From Brassica napus (lineage: Eukaryota; Streptophyta; Magnoliopsida; Brassicales; Brassicaceae), in the NCBI RefSeq assembly GCF_020379485.1, contig NC_063437.1, forward strand, positions 14,843,726 to 14,907,725: 64,000 nt of DNA, read 5' to 3'. Of the stretch, positions 34,716 to 45,886 are shown piece after piece. How positions within the stretch are numbered: position 1 is the stretch's first letter; every line of letters starts with the position of its first letter. Under the pieces are notes generated by a model. The model saw nothing but the letters and a program-made list of their open reading frames with translations, was not told where the DNA came from and searched no databases. Position numbers and translations under genes: made by a program.

Positions 34716-36533
34716 CTAGGTGATTTTCCCGTGCTCATACACGGGTATAAATATTTATAAAATAAAAATATTATAACAATTGAATTGTTATTTTTTTATT
34801 TTAAATTAATTTATAATTTGTATGCATAATTTATATTAATAACATTATATTAATTTAATTAGACATATGATTGTAGATATGTTATATCTAGTCAGTTTTG
34901 TTATTTTATAGTCGATTTAATTATCATTTGTGTATATTAGATTCTATCTATTTCTCTGAATTTAACTATAATATTTTTTTATTTTAAATATATTAACATT
35001 ATGATTAATTTTCTTATTTGCATTTACGTTGGTTGTTGTCTTAGATATGTAAATATATTTGAGGAAGATTATGTATAACTTAAGATATATTGTGCTTAGA
35101 ATTGAATATAAAATAAACTAAAGTGTCTGATTACAAATTACGTAAATTAATATAACGATAATATTCTACAATATCTCATGCATACATATAAATTTTACAA
35201 AAAAACTAAATTATAACAGTTGGTTAATATTTTATTTTCATTTGTTAATATGTATTGAGTAATCCTATAATTTATATTTATAAAATAAATTATTATTATA
35301 AAATTATATATTCTTATTTTAGTTAAATCTATGATTTTAGATATAAGTTAAATCAAACTGAAGTATAATTACTTTTATTATAATTAAGTAAAATCAAATT
35401 AGTTTTACTTATTATTTAAATGTGCATGTAATTTCATAATATTTATCAAATTATATGTTGATTTTTTAAAACAAAATATCAGAAAATAAAACGATGATCA
35501 ATGTGAAGTTACATATATAAGTAACTGATACATTTTTAGAAGCTCATGAACACATATCAATATTTACAATAATTAAAATATTTTATAAATTCTAAATAAT
35601 TTTATGCCTTAAATTTATTAAATGATAAACTGAAATTTATTTTAAATCATCTTAATCTGAGAATTCTGATTTCTTTAGTATTTTAATTATAGTCATATTA
35701 AGTTCCACAAAAATAAAAACATAAAATTTAAAAGCAAATTTAATATTATGAAAACGAATAATTTTAATAATGATTAAATATAATATATCTACCTCGTTAA
35801 AGTATATAGTGTTATGTTATTTTAAAAAAATATAATTATTTAATTAAAATATATTTATTGTTAATTGTTTTTTAATATCACTTAGAAAAAGCAATTTAAA
35901 AAATGGGTGATTGTATTTTAAAAATCATATTATATAAGTAAAATATAATTTAAAGATTTTTTACTATAATTGAAATATATTATAGTCAACTGAATATATG
36001 AAAAATAAATAAAACATTTCAATAATACTAATTATAAACTATTTTTAGTCAATTAAACATATACCAGTTTATGTAATCATCTAAGAAAATAGATAGATAT
36101 ATAAAAAATATTTATATTACTTTAAAATATACATTTTTGTATTGTTTAAAATTATGTTTTAAAAGAAATAATATTTCTTTTTTGAATATCAAGATTATGT
36201 GTGTGAATGTTGTTATATTATAACACATTATATTCAAATATATATTTTTATCTAAGAAAATATAGATATAAAGAAATATTTTATTACTTCAAAAGTGTAT
36301 TTTATGTTATTAAAAAATATTTTTTAAATGGAATATTTCTATTTTCGTTTTAATTTTTTAAAAACTTTATAAAATTTTCTTTTTTATTATATATGTTATT
36401 TGGAAAATTTTAAAAAGGAAACTAAATTAAAATTCAATAATAGTATTTAAATTTAATATATTTAATTCATTAAGGGTATTATTGTAATCAACCATCGTGA
36501 GAGTTAATGTGAGCGCGACACATAATAAACAGA
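34716..36533 (-). mobile_element. Non-autonomous Helitron, copy in unit 1
   Basis: On the minus strand the 5' end is TCTGTTTATTATGTGTCGCG (at 36533). The 3' end has hairpin arms CCCGTGTATGAGCACGGG followed by AAAATCACCTAG (34716). Flanks are A (34715) and T (36534) in + sense, the expected host bases. There is no coding capacity and the interior is extremely AT-rich. Confidence 0.88.
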
Positions 36534-37049
36534 TTTTTCAAATAATATTACAGACATTAGCAAAAACTTTTTATATCTAACATCAATTCTTTTCTAGCAA
36601 GCAAGTAAGCAAGAGTGAAGTTAAAAAAAAAAAAGTAAGCAAGAGTCAAAAGGGAAATCTGAATAGAATAAAAGGTACCACGTACACAACATTCATAGGC
36701 GCATTTACTATTTTTCACATTAACAGCGCATTTGATATCAAAGCACGTACACATTATAGATGTCATAACTCTTGACACCTCTTGACATCCAAGAGAGATA
36801 AGGCTTCTGTACTTGGGATTCTCTGAGTTGCTCAGTGTCCAAAATACTGTTTCTTTTAAATTGAGTTTTCAATTTCTTGAATCTTGATGCTTCTAAAATT
36901 AAAATTCTGCAAAAGTTTAGAATATGGATGCATAATTATATGATATCAAGACATGCTGAAACAAGAAGACTGGCCAGCAATGGCACCTGAGTTGGACGAA
37001 ATAAAAGCCAGTTATACTGTTTTTTTTTTAATTCTCAATTGCTTACATA

Positions 37050-37205
37050 CCAAGATCTCTAAATGTAGGTGCTCACTGCCTTGCTAAAGGCCACTGACTG
37101 CCTTGCTAAAGGTGGCCTATCACGCATACTAAATGCTCCTTATGTAGATTGTCTGGTGCAAAGTTGGCTAGCTCTTTCCGCTGGCCATGAGGCTATACAT
37201 TAGTA
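37050..37205 (+). pseudogene. Fragment of a LINE-type RNase H domain (copy 1)
   Basis: The + strand reads RSLNVGAHCLAK and, after a small internal duplication of cactgccttgctaaagg and a frame change, GGLSRILNAPYVDCLVQSW. This resembles the C-terminal end of the RNase H-like region of plant LINE polyproteins. The second copy is at about 40193-40348. Far too short to function. Confidence 0.5.
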
Positions 37206-37458
37206 ATAAACTAGAAATTTCGATGCCAATTTTTTAAAAATAATATCAAAAATTGATATTGATCCAAATGTCCCATATATAATAGAGACTCCACTTGTTC
37301 TTTTTATTGGACAACTAATAATATTAACGGCCCAATGAGCTTAACCAGTTACAACCGAAACTATTCTCAACTGTAAGACAATTACAACCTAAAATATACT
37401 ATGATAGATATGTTAATAGGCGAGACTTGCTCATTGTGAAGAGAACCATGGAGAACCT

Positions 37459-37858
37459 TCACTTGTATCCCTGAAACAATTGTTTCAAAGCGCTTATAAT
37501 ATCAGAACTGAAGTGGATACACCCATTCAAGAGGGTTTGAAAGAAACCGAGTATGCCCACGGAGAGGCTAGATTTGCCTGAACAGCCATTTAAACGAGCA
37601 AGGTCTATGTCTGTAAGGGGACCTTGTTGAAGAATAATGTTGGCCAGAAAAATATTCGAAGGGAGCTTCAGAACCGCTGAAAACATCGATAGAACAAGAC
37701 TTACAGTGCTTGGATTTAGAGCTGAAGCTCAACATGTAAACCAAGTCCCAAACACTGACCAAGAAGGATGTGATGAGAGGAAAGACCGGAGGAGCATCAG
37801 AAGTGGATCTGATTTTGGGAGGAACATATGCTTTTGTCACGTTGATGAGAGCTTTATA
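37459..37858 (-). pseudogene. Unidentified gene fragment, copy in unit 1
   Basis: Minus-strand frames in two registers have normal protein-like composition (MFSAVLKLPSNIFLANII..., and TKAYVPPKIRSTSD...). They duplicate the longer fragment in unit 2, and the frame is cut at the unit border by the Helitron end. I do not recognise the family. Confidence 0.45.
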
Positions 37859-39678
37859 CTAGGTGATTTTCCCGTGCTCATACACGGGTATAAATATTTA
37901 TAAAATAAAAATATTATAACAATTGAATTGTTATTTTTTTATTTTAAATTAATTTATAATTTGTATGCATAATTTATATTAATAACATTATATTAATTTA
38001 ATTAGACATATGATTGTAGATATGTTATATCTAGTCAGTTTTGTTATTTTATAGTCGATTTAATTATCATTTGTGTATATTAGATTCTATCTATTTCTCT
38101 GAATTTAACTATATTATTTTTTTATTTTAAATATATTAACATTATGATTAATTTTCTTATTTGCATTTACGTTGGTTGTTGTCTTAGATATGTAAATATA
38201 TTTGAGGAAGATTATGTATAACTTAAGATATATTGTGCTTAGAATTGAATATAAAATAAACTAAAGTGTCTGATTATAAATTACGTAAATTAATATAACG
38301 ATAATATTCTACAATATCTCATGCATACATATAAATTTTACAAAAAAACTAAATTATAACAGTTGGTTAATATTTTATTTTCATTTGTTAATATGTATTG
38401 AGTAATCCTATAATTTATATTTATAAAATAAATTATTATTATAAAATTATATATTCTTATTTTAGTTAAATCTATGATTTTAGATATAAGTTAAATCAAA
38501 CTGAAGTATAATTACTTTTATTATAATTAAGTAAAATTAAATTAGTTTTACTTATTATTTAAATGTGCATGTAATTTCATAATATTTATCAAATTATATG
38601 TTGATTTTTTAAAACAAAATATCAGAAAATAAAACGATGATCAATGTGAAGTTACATATATAAGTAACTGATACATTTTTAGAAGCTCATGAACACATAT
38701 CAATATTTACAATAATTAAAATATTTTATAAATTCTAAATAATTTTATGCCTTAAATTTATTAAATGATAAACTGAAATTTATTTTAAATCATCTTAATC
38801 TGAGAATTCTGATTTCTTTGGTATTTTAATTATAGTCATATTAAGTTCCACAAAAAAAAAACATAAAATTTAAAAGCAAATTTAATATTATGAAAACGAA
38901 TAATTTTAATAATGATTAAATATAATATATCTACCTCGTTAAAGTATATAGTGTTATGTTATTTTAAAAAATTATAATTATTTAATTAAAATATATTTAT
39001 TGTTAATTGTTTTTTTAATATCACTTAAAAAAAAAGCAATTTAAAAAATGGGTGATTGTATTTTAAAAATCATATTATATAAGTAAAATATAATTTAAAG
39101 ATTTTTTACTATAATTGAAATATATTATAGTCAACTGAATATATGAAAAATAAATAAAACATTTCAATAATACTAATTATAAACTATTTTTAGTCAATTA
39201 AACATATACCAGTTTATGTAATCATCTAAGAAAATAGATAGATATATAAAAAATATTTCTATTACTTTAAAATATACATTTTTGTATTGTTTAAAATTAT
39301 GTTTTAAAAGAAATAATATTTCTTTTTTGAATATCAAGATTATGTGTGTGAATGTTGTTATATTATAACACATTATATTCAAATATATATTTTTATCTAA
39401 GAAAATATAGATATAAAGAAATATTTTATTAATTCAAAAGTGTATTTTATGTTATTAAAAAATATTTTTTAAATGGAATATTTCTATTTTCGTTTTAATT
39501 TTTTAAAAACTTTATAAAATTTTCTTTTTTATTATATATGTTATTTGGAAAATTTTAAAAAGGAAACTAAATTAAAATTCAATAATAGTATTTAAATTTA
39601 ATATATTTAATTCATTAAGGGTATTATTGTAATCAACCATCATGAGAGTTAATGTGAGCGCGACACATAATAAATAGA
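37859..39678 (-). mobile_element. Non-autonomous Helitron, copy in unit 2
   Basis: Same ends as the copy at 34716-36533: CTAG terminus and hairpin at 37859, 5' TCTATTTATTATGTGTCGCG at 39678, flanked by A and T. Length 1,820 bp. Confidence 0.88.
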
Positions 39679-40192
39679 TTTTTCAAATAATATTACAGAC
39701 ATTAGCAAAAACTTTTTATATCTAACATCAATTCTTTTCTAGCAAGCAAGTAAGCAAGAGTGAAGTTAAAAAAAAAAAAAAAGTAAGCAAGAGTCAAAAG
39801 GGAAATCTGAATAGAATAAAAGGTACCACGTACACAACATTCATAGGCGCATTTACTATTTTTCACATTAACAGCGCATTTGATATCAAAGCACGTACAC
39901 ATTATAGATGTCATAACTCTTGACACCTCTTGACATCCAAGAGAGATAAGGCTTCTGTACTTGGGATTCTCTGAGTTGCTCAGTGTCCAAAATACTGCTT
40001 CTTTTAAATTGAGTTTTCAATTTCTTGAATCTTGATGCTTCTAAAATTAAAATTCTGCAAAAGTTTAGAATATGGATGCATAATTATATGATATCAAGAC
40101 ATGCTGAAACAAGAAGACTGGCCAGCAATGGCACCTGAGTTGGACGAAATAAAAGCCAGTTATGCTGTTTTTTTTTTTAATTCTCAATTGCT

Positions 40193-40348
40193 TACATACC
40201 AAGATCTCTAAATGTAGGTGCTCACTGCCTTGCTAAAGGCCACTGACTGCCTTGCTAAAGGTGGCCTATCACGCATACTAAATGCTCCTTATGTAGACTG
40301 TCTGGTGCAAAGTTGGCTAGCTCTTTCCGCTGGCCATGAGGCTATACA
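40193..40348 (+). pseudogene. Fragment of a LINE-type RNase H domain (copy 2)
   Basis: Duplicate of the fragment at 37050-37205 in the second tandem unit, equally short and frame-broken. Confidence 0.5.
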
Positions 40349-40607
40349 TTAGTAATAAACTAGAAATTTCGATGCCAATTTTTTAAAAATAATATCAAAA
40401 ATTGATATTGATCCAAATGTCCCATATATAATAGAGACTCCACTTGTTCTTTTTATTGGACAACTAATAATATTAACGGCCCAATGAGCTTAACCAGTTA
40501 CAACCGAAACTATTCTCAACTGTAAGACAATTACAACCTAAAATATACTATGATAGATATGTTAAAAGGCGAGACTTGCTCATTGTGAAGAGAACCATGG
40601 AGAACCT

Positions 40608-41200
40608 TCACTTGTATCCCTGAAACAATTGTTTCAAAGCGCTTATAATATCAGAACTGAAGTGGATACACCCATTCAAGAGGGTTTGAAAGAAACCGAG
40701 TATGCCCACGGAGAGGCTAGATTTGCCTGAACAGCCATTTAAACGAGCAAGGTCTATGTCTGTAAGGGGACCTTGTTGAAGAATAATGTTGGCCAGAAAA
40801 ATATTCGAAGGGAGCTTCAGAACCGCTGAAAACATCGATAGAACAAGACTTACAGTGCTTGGATTTAGAGCTGAAGCTCAACATGTAAACCAAATCCCAA
40901 ACACTGACCAAGAAGGATGTGATGAGAGGAAAGACCGGAGGAGCATCAGAAGTGGATCTGATTTTGGGAGGAACATATGCTTTTGTCACGTTGATGAGAG
41001 CTTTATCCCATAAATTAAAATCAGCACTAAAGCCAACAAGTTGCACCGGCGAGACTAGGTGAATCTTGAACACATCTAAGAGCGGGTTTTTAGTGAAGAG
41101 GGCGGTGAGATGGGTAGTGAAGCGGATGGAGGGTCTGAACTCAGAGGCTTCCCTTGTTCAGAAGATGATTTTTATTCAGAAGATATTACTTGAGATAGTA
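40608..41200 (-). pseudogene. Unidentified gene fragment, longer copy in unit 2
   Basis: The minus strand reads FTTHLTALFTKNPLLDVFKIHLVSPVQ..., continuing through LWDKALINVTKAYVPPKIRS, then shifting register to MFSAVLKLPSNIFLANII and ending ALKQLFQGYK-stop at 40608. The composition is protein-like but no complete frame exists. The part to about 41006 is duplicated in unit 1, and the part beyond is single-copy. It is a relic or captured piece of a host gene I cannot name. Confidence 0.45.
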
Positions 41201-42428
41201 ACTTTACTTCACTTTCCAGATTACTTGCATTTGAGTTCTTTCTTAAATTTTTGCTGACTTCGAGCTCATCATAAATATTTGTTTTTACCACAGGGACGGA
41301 TTACAATAAGCGTTGATAGAGTGATGATGATCGTTTTCGTCCACAGAATTGGAGACTTTCTTTACCAATGAACATAAAACTCTACTGACATTGAGGTGGA
41401 ATTGGAAAAGTAGATTATTGTTCTCTAAATACATTAAACAATGGTCTTTTCCTCCTAACAACTTAATCCCTCTATCTAGTACGGGAAAAACAAAATCTAG
41501 AACCAAATGGTCTAAATTTTGAACTCATATGCCAAACGCCTAAAGTCTATTCTATTTTTGATCTTAAGCCCGTACCACATAAATATCAAATTTTGATCCG
41601 GAATATTCCTGCAAAAAAAAAAAAAAAACACCAATATTTATTCTAAACAAAGTTATATCCCCTTTCTCTTTCCGAAAGTCAATAAACCAGATACAAAATT
41701 TTGTTGGTATATCTTTTCTATTTTCAACAATCAGTATAGCTTAATGCATCTACAGGTTTATTTTTCTTGTAACAAAAAAAAGTCTAAAGGAGCAAGGTAA
41801 ATAAGTAGAATTTTTGTTTCTTTCCTAACTTGCTAAGTGAATGGGCTTGCTGACAGATATGAGTAACAAAGAATAGTATATTAAGTTTTTCTTTTTGAGA
41901 AAAGAATAGTATATTAAGTTGCATGGGAGACAACTATGGAGACAAACTAGAGGGATCTTGTTCCAAAACTAGTTGTAATATGAAAGCATAGAGAAGGATA
42001 GTCTTTCAATCAAAATAAAGATGTGTCTGGTTATAACTGTCATAATTCCAAATTGAATCCTTAACCACAATCACAATATACATCCTTATTTGAGTTGAAA
42101 CGCTTACACTAACTTCCATATAAGTTTGATAATCTATAAAAATATAGAACTACACCTGGAGAATCTCTGCAACATGCAGCTGAAGATGCTCGCTGGTATG
42201 TCAGAAAGAGCGATTGTTTAAAGAAGCAATCCACGATTTACCAAAAACAATTTACAAAAAATGTTTGATCGATTGTTTTTTTAATATAACCATATTTTGT
42301 TCCAAATTTCGTTAGTTACTCAAAAAAATCTTTCAGAAAATACGGATGGCTTAGGACGAATACCTTTTCAATCTTCAAAAATATACACGGGACTTACAAA
42401 TACCTTAAAACGTGTTTTAATAAATAAA
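41201..42428. other. Spacer between the tandem units and the next Helitron
   Basis: AT-rich; short frames only. No gene or repeat recognised. Confidence 0.4.
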
Positions 42429-43382
42429 CTAGACCTTGACCCGCCCGACCGGGCGGGTATTTATTTTATGTTTTTATTTTTTTTTTGTTTATATTAAATG
42501 ACGTATTTGTAATATTAAAACATAAATTCATATTGAAAATTAATCTTTATAGTTATAATAAAAATAAAATTAAAAGTTTAATAAAATATTCTGATATAAA
42601 TTTTAAATTTCGTAATTAAAATAATATAGAGGCGGTCATATTTTTTTCAATTTCAAAATCTAAGCTTCCTTAAAGACAAAGAAAATAAATTTATAAATAC
42701 ATAAAATATATAAACTTATTTGGAACTATAATTTCAATTAAAAGAAATTTGTTAAAGAAAAATAATCTTACTGTTGTTATTTATTTCTAGAGCTTGACCC
42801 GTGACCGTATAAATATTTGCTTTCACTTTAATTTTTTTCTTTGTACTAATGGTATAATATATATATGTAAATTAAAATATATTACATAACTGTTAATATA
42901 ACATTTTTAAACATAACAATTTTATTTATTACTTTGAATAATTATATTTTATGATTTTAATCGTCTATTATATCACAATGTATCATATAAACAAATCCAA
43001 TATTTATAACTAATTGGACTTATATTATGAAAGCATTATACTAATATATGAATAAACTATTTTATATTTTATTTATATGTTATATAAATTGATTATGATG
43101 TGTGATTTTTTATTTTATTATTTATTACTTATAAATATTAAAAATATTGAGTATGTTAATACGAAATATATTAGGAAATTTATTTTGGTTATGATTTGAT
43201 TTGATAAAGGAAATCTATTATTTAAATTTTGGAAAGATATTAAATGCTTAAATCTATGATTTAAATTAGGAAAAGACAAGCATGCTTAAATATAGGTTCA
43301 ATATCTCAATGGCATTCTAATGTAAATAAGTAGTAAAACTAAGGGGTATTTCTATTTTGTACTTCTGTTTTAATAAAGTAGA
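42429..43382 (-). mobile_element. Non-autonomous Helitron with two successive 3' termini (954 bp)
   Basis: On the minus strand the 5' end is TCTACTTTATTAAAACAGAA (43382). The outer 3' end has a strong hairpin CCCGCCCGGTCGGGCGGG, then TCAAGGTCTAG (42429). Flanks are A (42428) and T (43383). A second, weaker terminus with ACGGTCACGGGTCAAGCTCTAG lies inside, its CTAG at 42787-42790. The element thus has one 5' end and two tandem 3' ends. No coding capacity. Confidence 0.88.
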
Positions 43383-45830
43383 TGGGCTGTTCGCAAATGT
43401 TTATAAATTTAAAGTAAGGTGCGACGACACTGGAATAAAATTAACACACACCTAAACCATTGTTAATAAGAACTAAATGATTGTCTTAAGTCTTAACAGT
43501 GTCACTGGGACCCGTGCGTCTGCACATGTTTTTATTTTTTAAGTTTTTTTAATTTATTTAATGACATTTTTAAATAATAGATTATTTGAATATTTTTTAA
43601 GTTCTTACGAACTTATCTGGACCTAGAAGGATTTGACTTAAATTCTGATAGGAAACTTGTAATATCCGAATGAAATTTAATTTTAAAACCAAAAAACTAA
43701 TATCCAAAAAAACTGATTTGTACTCGACTGAGTACTTGAATGTTCATGTGTTGATTATGTAACAAATAAAAATTCTTTGTTAACCCGTTTGAATTTTTGT
43801 TACGAATGAAGTAATTCATTCATACATGTGAAATTATTATTGCTAACATATAAAAATAAATGATGTTAAATTATTATAGTAAATAAAATTAATTATATAA
43901 TTAGAAAAGTGATAAAATACTTAAAAATAAGCAAGTTATGTTTTATACTTTTTAATAAATACTGTCGAATAAATTAGAAAAAATAATTAGTGAAATGGTT
44001 ATAATTAGTTAAAAGGAAACTAAAATCTGTAAAAATTAAGAAACAACTTAAAATAGGTAAGTATTATTTTGTACTTCAATTTTAGTTTTAGTAGAATAAA
44101 TAATTGATTAAAAATATATAAGGTTTTTAAAATGTTACGTGATTTAATTGGGATACGAATTTATTAGTTTAGATTTGGTGGAAAAAGATATCTTTGTATA
44201 TTAACTAACCAATTTAGAATTTTTAATATATTTTGGATATAATTAATACAAAAGAATGTTCATGGAAATCTTGGATTTGATTCTATTGACAAAAATAAAT
44301 TGAGAAATAATTAAAACCAATTGTGTACGTGTTTCAAAACCAATCAGTATATAAAAATATTTAATTGTGCTGTTAATAAATTAATTGGATTGTGTAGATA
44401 ATAATTAAAAACGAGATTTAATTGGTTATTAGATTAGTTTTTAACTTTTTACTATATTCTTTATGGCCTGCTGATGTATAATGGCATGTTCGAAGAACGA
44501 TGTTATATAATGGATTGATTTGTTGTGGTACGTTTTACAAACTTTGTATGCAAAAGTAGTCAATTTTGATTTTGGAAATGTTGGATCTGATTCTGTTGAC
44601 AACACTAAACCGAAAAATAATCTAAACCAATTATGTACGTGTTCCAAAACCAAATGGTATATATAAATATTGAATTGAATTTTAGATAGAAATAATAGGA
44701 TTGTTTAAATAATATGTAACCGAGATATATTTGGTTATGCATCACGTTTAAATTTGGTTAGATATGGAACAATAATTTCGCTGCTAGAATTAAAAGCAAT
44801 GGCATTTTATTGTAATTATTGAAGAAAATTCAGGATTAACTACAAAATGTATTCATGTTTTAATTAATAGTTTAGATTGTACATAGACGAAGTAAAATCT
44901 GCACACGGTGACATGTGACCACACATATGATATGAACTGTTACGGGCTTACGGCTTTCCTGCAATAAATCTGGAATTTCGATTTTGTTTTTGGTTCCTAG
45001 ATTTCCTCAGTCGGCAGAAAAATCTAAACAAATGATGTATAATATAGCAAATGCGAGTTGTCGCGAGCAAATTTTCTAATATTTAGTTTTGTCAATATTT
45101 TGGTACACCGTGAACAACAAGATTCATCAATTCGAAATTACAGTCAGACTATATATATGATTCCCATCAAAATATTATTAATATCAGAATGACATACAAT
45201 ACAACCTTTGAATCCTATATGTTACATTAACCTTGTATTTATTCTAGCTAAATATATTACAAGTTTTTTTTTTTTTTGTAACTGAATATATTACAAGTTT
45301 GTCCTTGATTTTTAACTATTGGCATATAAATGATTCAAAGTCTCTAAAGAAAGAAAAGAAAAATATTTTAAGGGTTTGGACTTTGGAGAAACAATACTGT
45401 TAAGTAATGTGCGAGAAATCAACTAGTTTCGTCTTTCAAAAAATCAATAAAGTGAAAGAGAAGGCGTTACCAAACCTGATCGTAACGTACAAGCAACTAA
45501 GTATCCAGCTAATTCCAGGCATCTTCAGACTAAAAAACAAATACTTAAAACTGACATTAAGTGATCTGATTAATATAGCAAGACAAATATATAATTACAG
45601 AATCAGAAACGGTTTTAAAGCAAAATATCACGACACATGTATGGCATTAGAAATGAGATACTACACGAGTTTGAATATGGACAAAGTAATTTAAGGTTCT
45701 CTTGACACGAACCACAACCTTTCTTCCCGTAAGCAGAGAGTAAAGAGTCTTTCAATTTACCGTAAATTCTGTAGAAACAAGCTTGCACGATAAGACACAT
45801 CCTTTCATAAAGATTTTTTCACAACCTCAA
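43383..45830. other. AT-rich spacer with decayed Helitron-like sequence and a direct repeat
   Basis: A GC-richer patch at about 43500-43530 (gggacccgtgcgtctgcac) and a 5'-end-like sequence near 44870-44885 suggest an old Helitron. Two related segments, 44261-44370 and 44571-44677, are offset by 310 bp. No gene is convincing; an ORF at 45407-45694 lacks known similarity. The last few hundred bases are the EPR1 promoter. Confidence 0.45.
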
Positions 45831-45831
45831 G

Positions 45832-45838
45832 TATTTAA
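45832..45838 (+). promoter_or_regulatory. TATA box of EPR1
   Basis: TATTTAA lies 49 bp before the ATG, a plausible distance for a short leader. Confidence 0.6.
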
Positions 45839-45886
45839 ACTCCCGAACGAGTCTCTATCTTTAGTTCACAATAAGTCACTTACAAA

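Larger units (their letters stand above)
34716..37858. repeat. Tandem duplication, unit 1 (3,143 bp)
   Basis: This unit consists of a Helitron (34716-36533) plus about 1.3 kb of other DNA with a gene-like fragment (36534-37858). The next unit begins at 37859 with the same ctaggtgattttcccgtgc. By eye the units differ only by scattered substitutions and homopolymer length changes. Confidence 0.93.
37859..41006. repeat. Tandem duplication, unit 2
   Basis: Nearly identical copy of 34716-37858. After about 41006 the sequence continues into flanking DNA (cccataaattaaaatc) that is absent from the end of unit 1, so unit 2 carries the original right border. Confidence 0.93.

Noticed and set aside
43500..44885. 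Another Helitron
   Set aside because: Hairpin and 5' terminus are too degraded to define ends; noted only as possible decayed sequence.
45407..45694. 95-codon plus-strand frame upstream of EPR1
   Set aside because: No family likeness, no supporting start context, and it overlaps the EPR1 promoter; composition is that of AT-rich chance frames.
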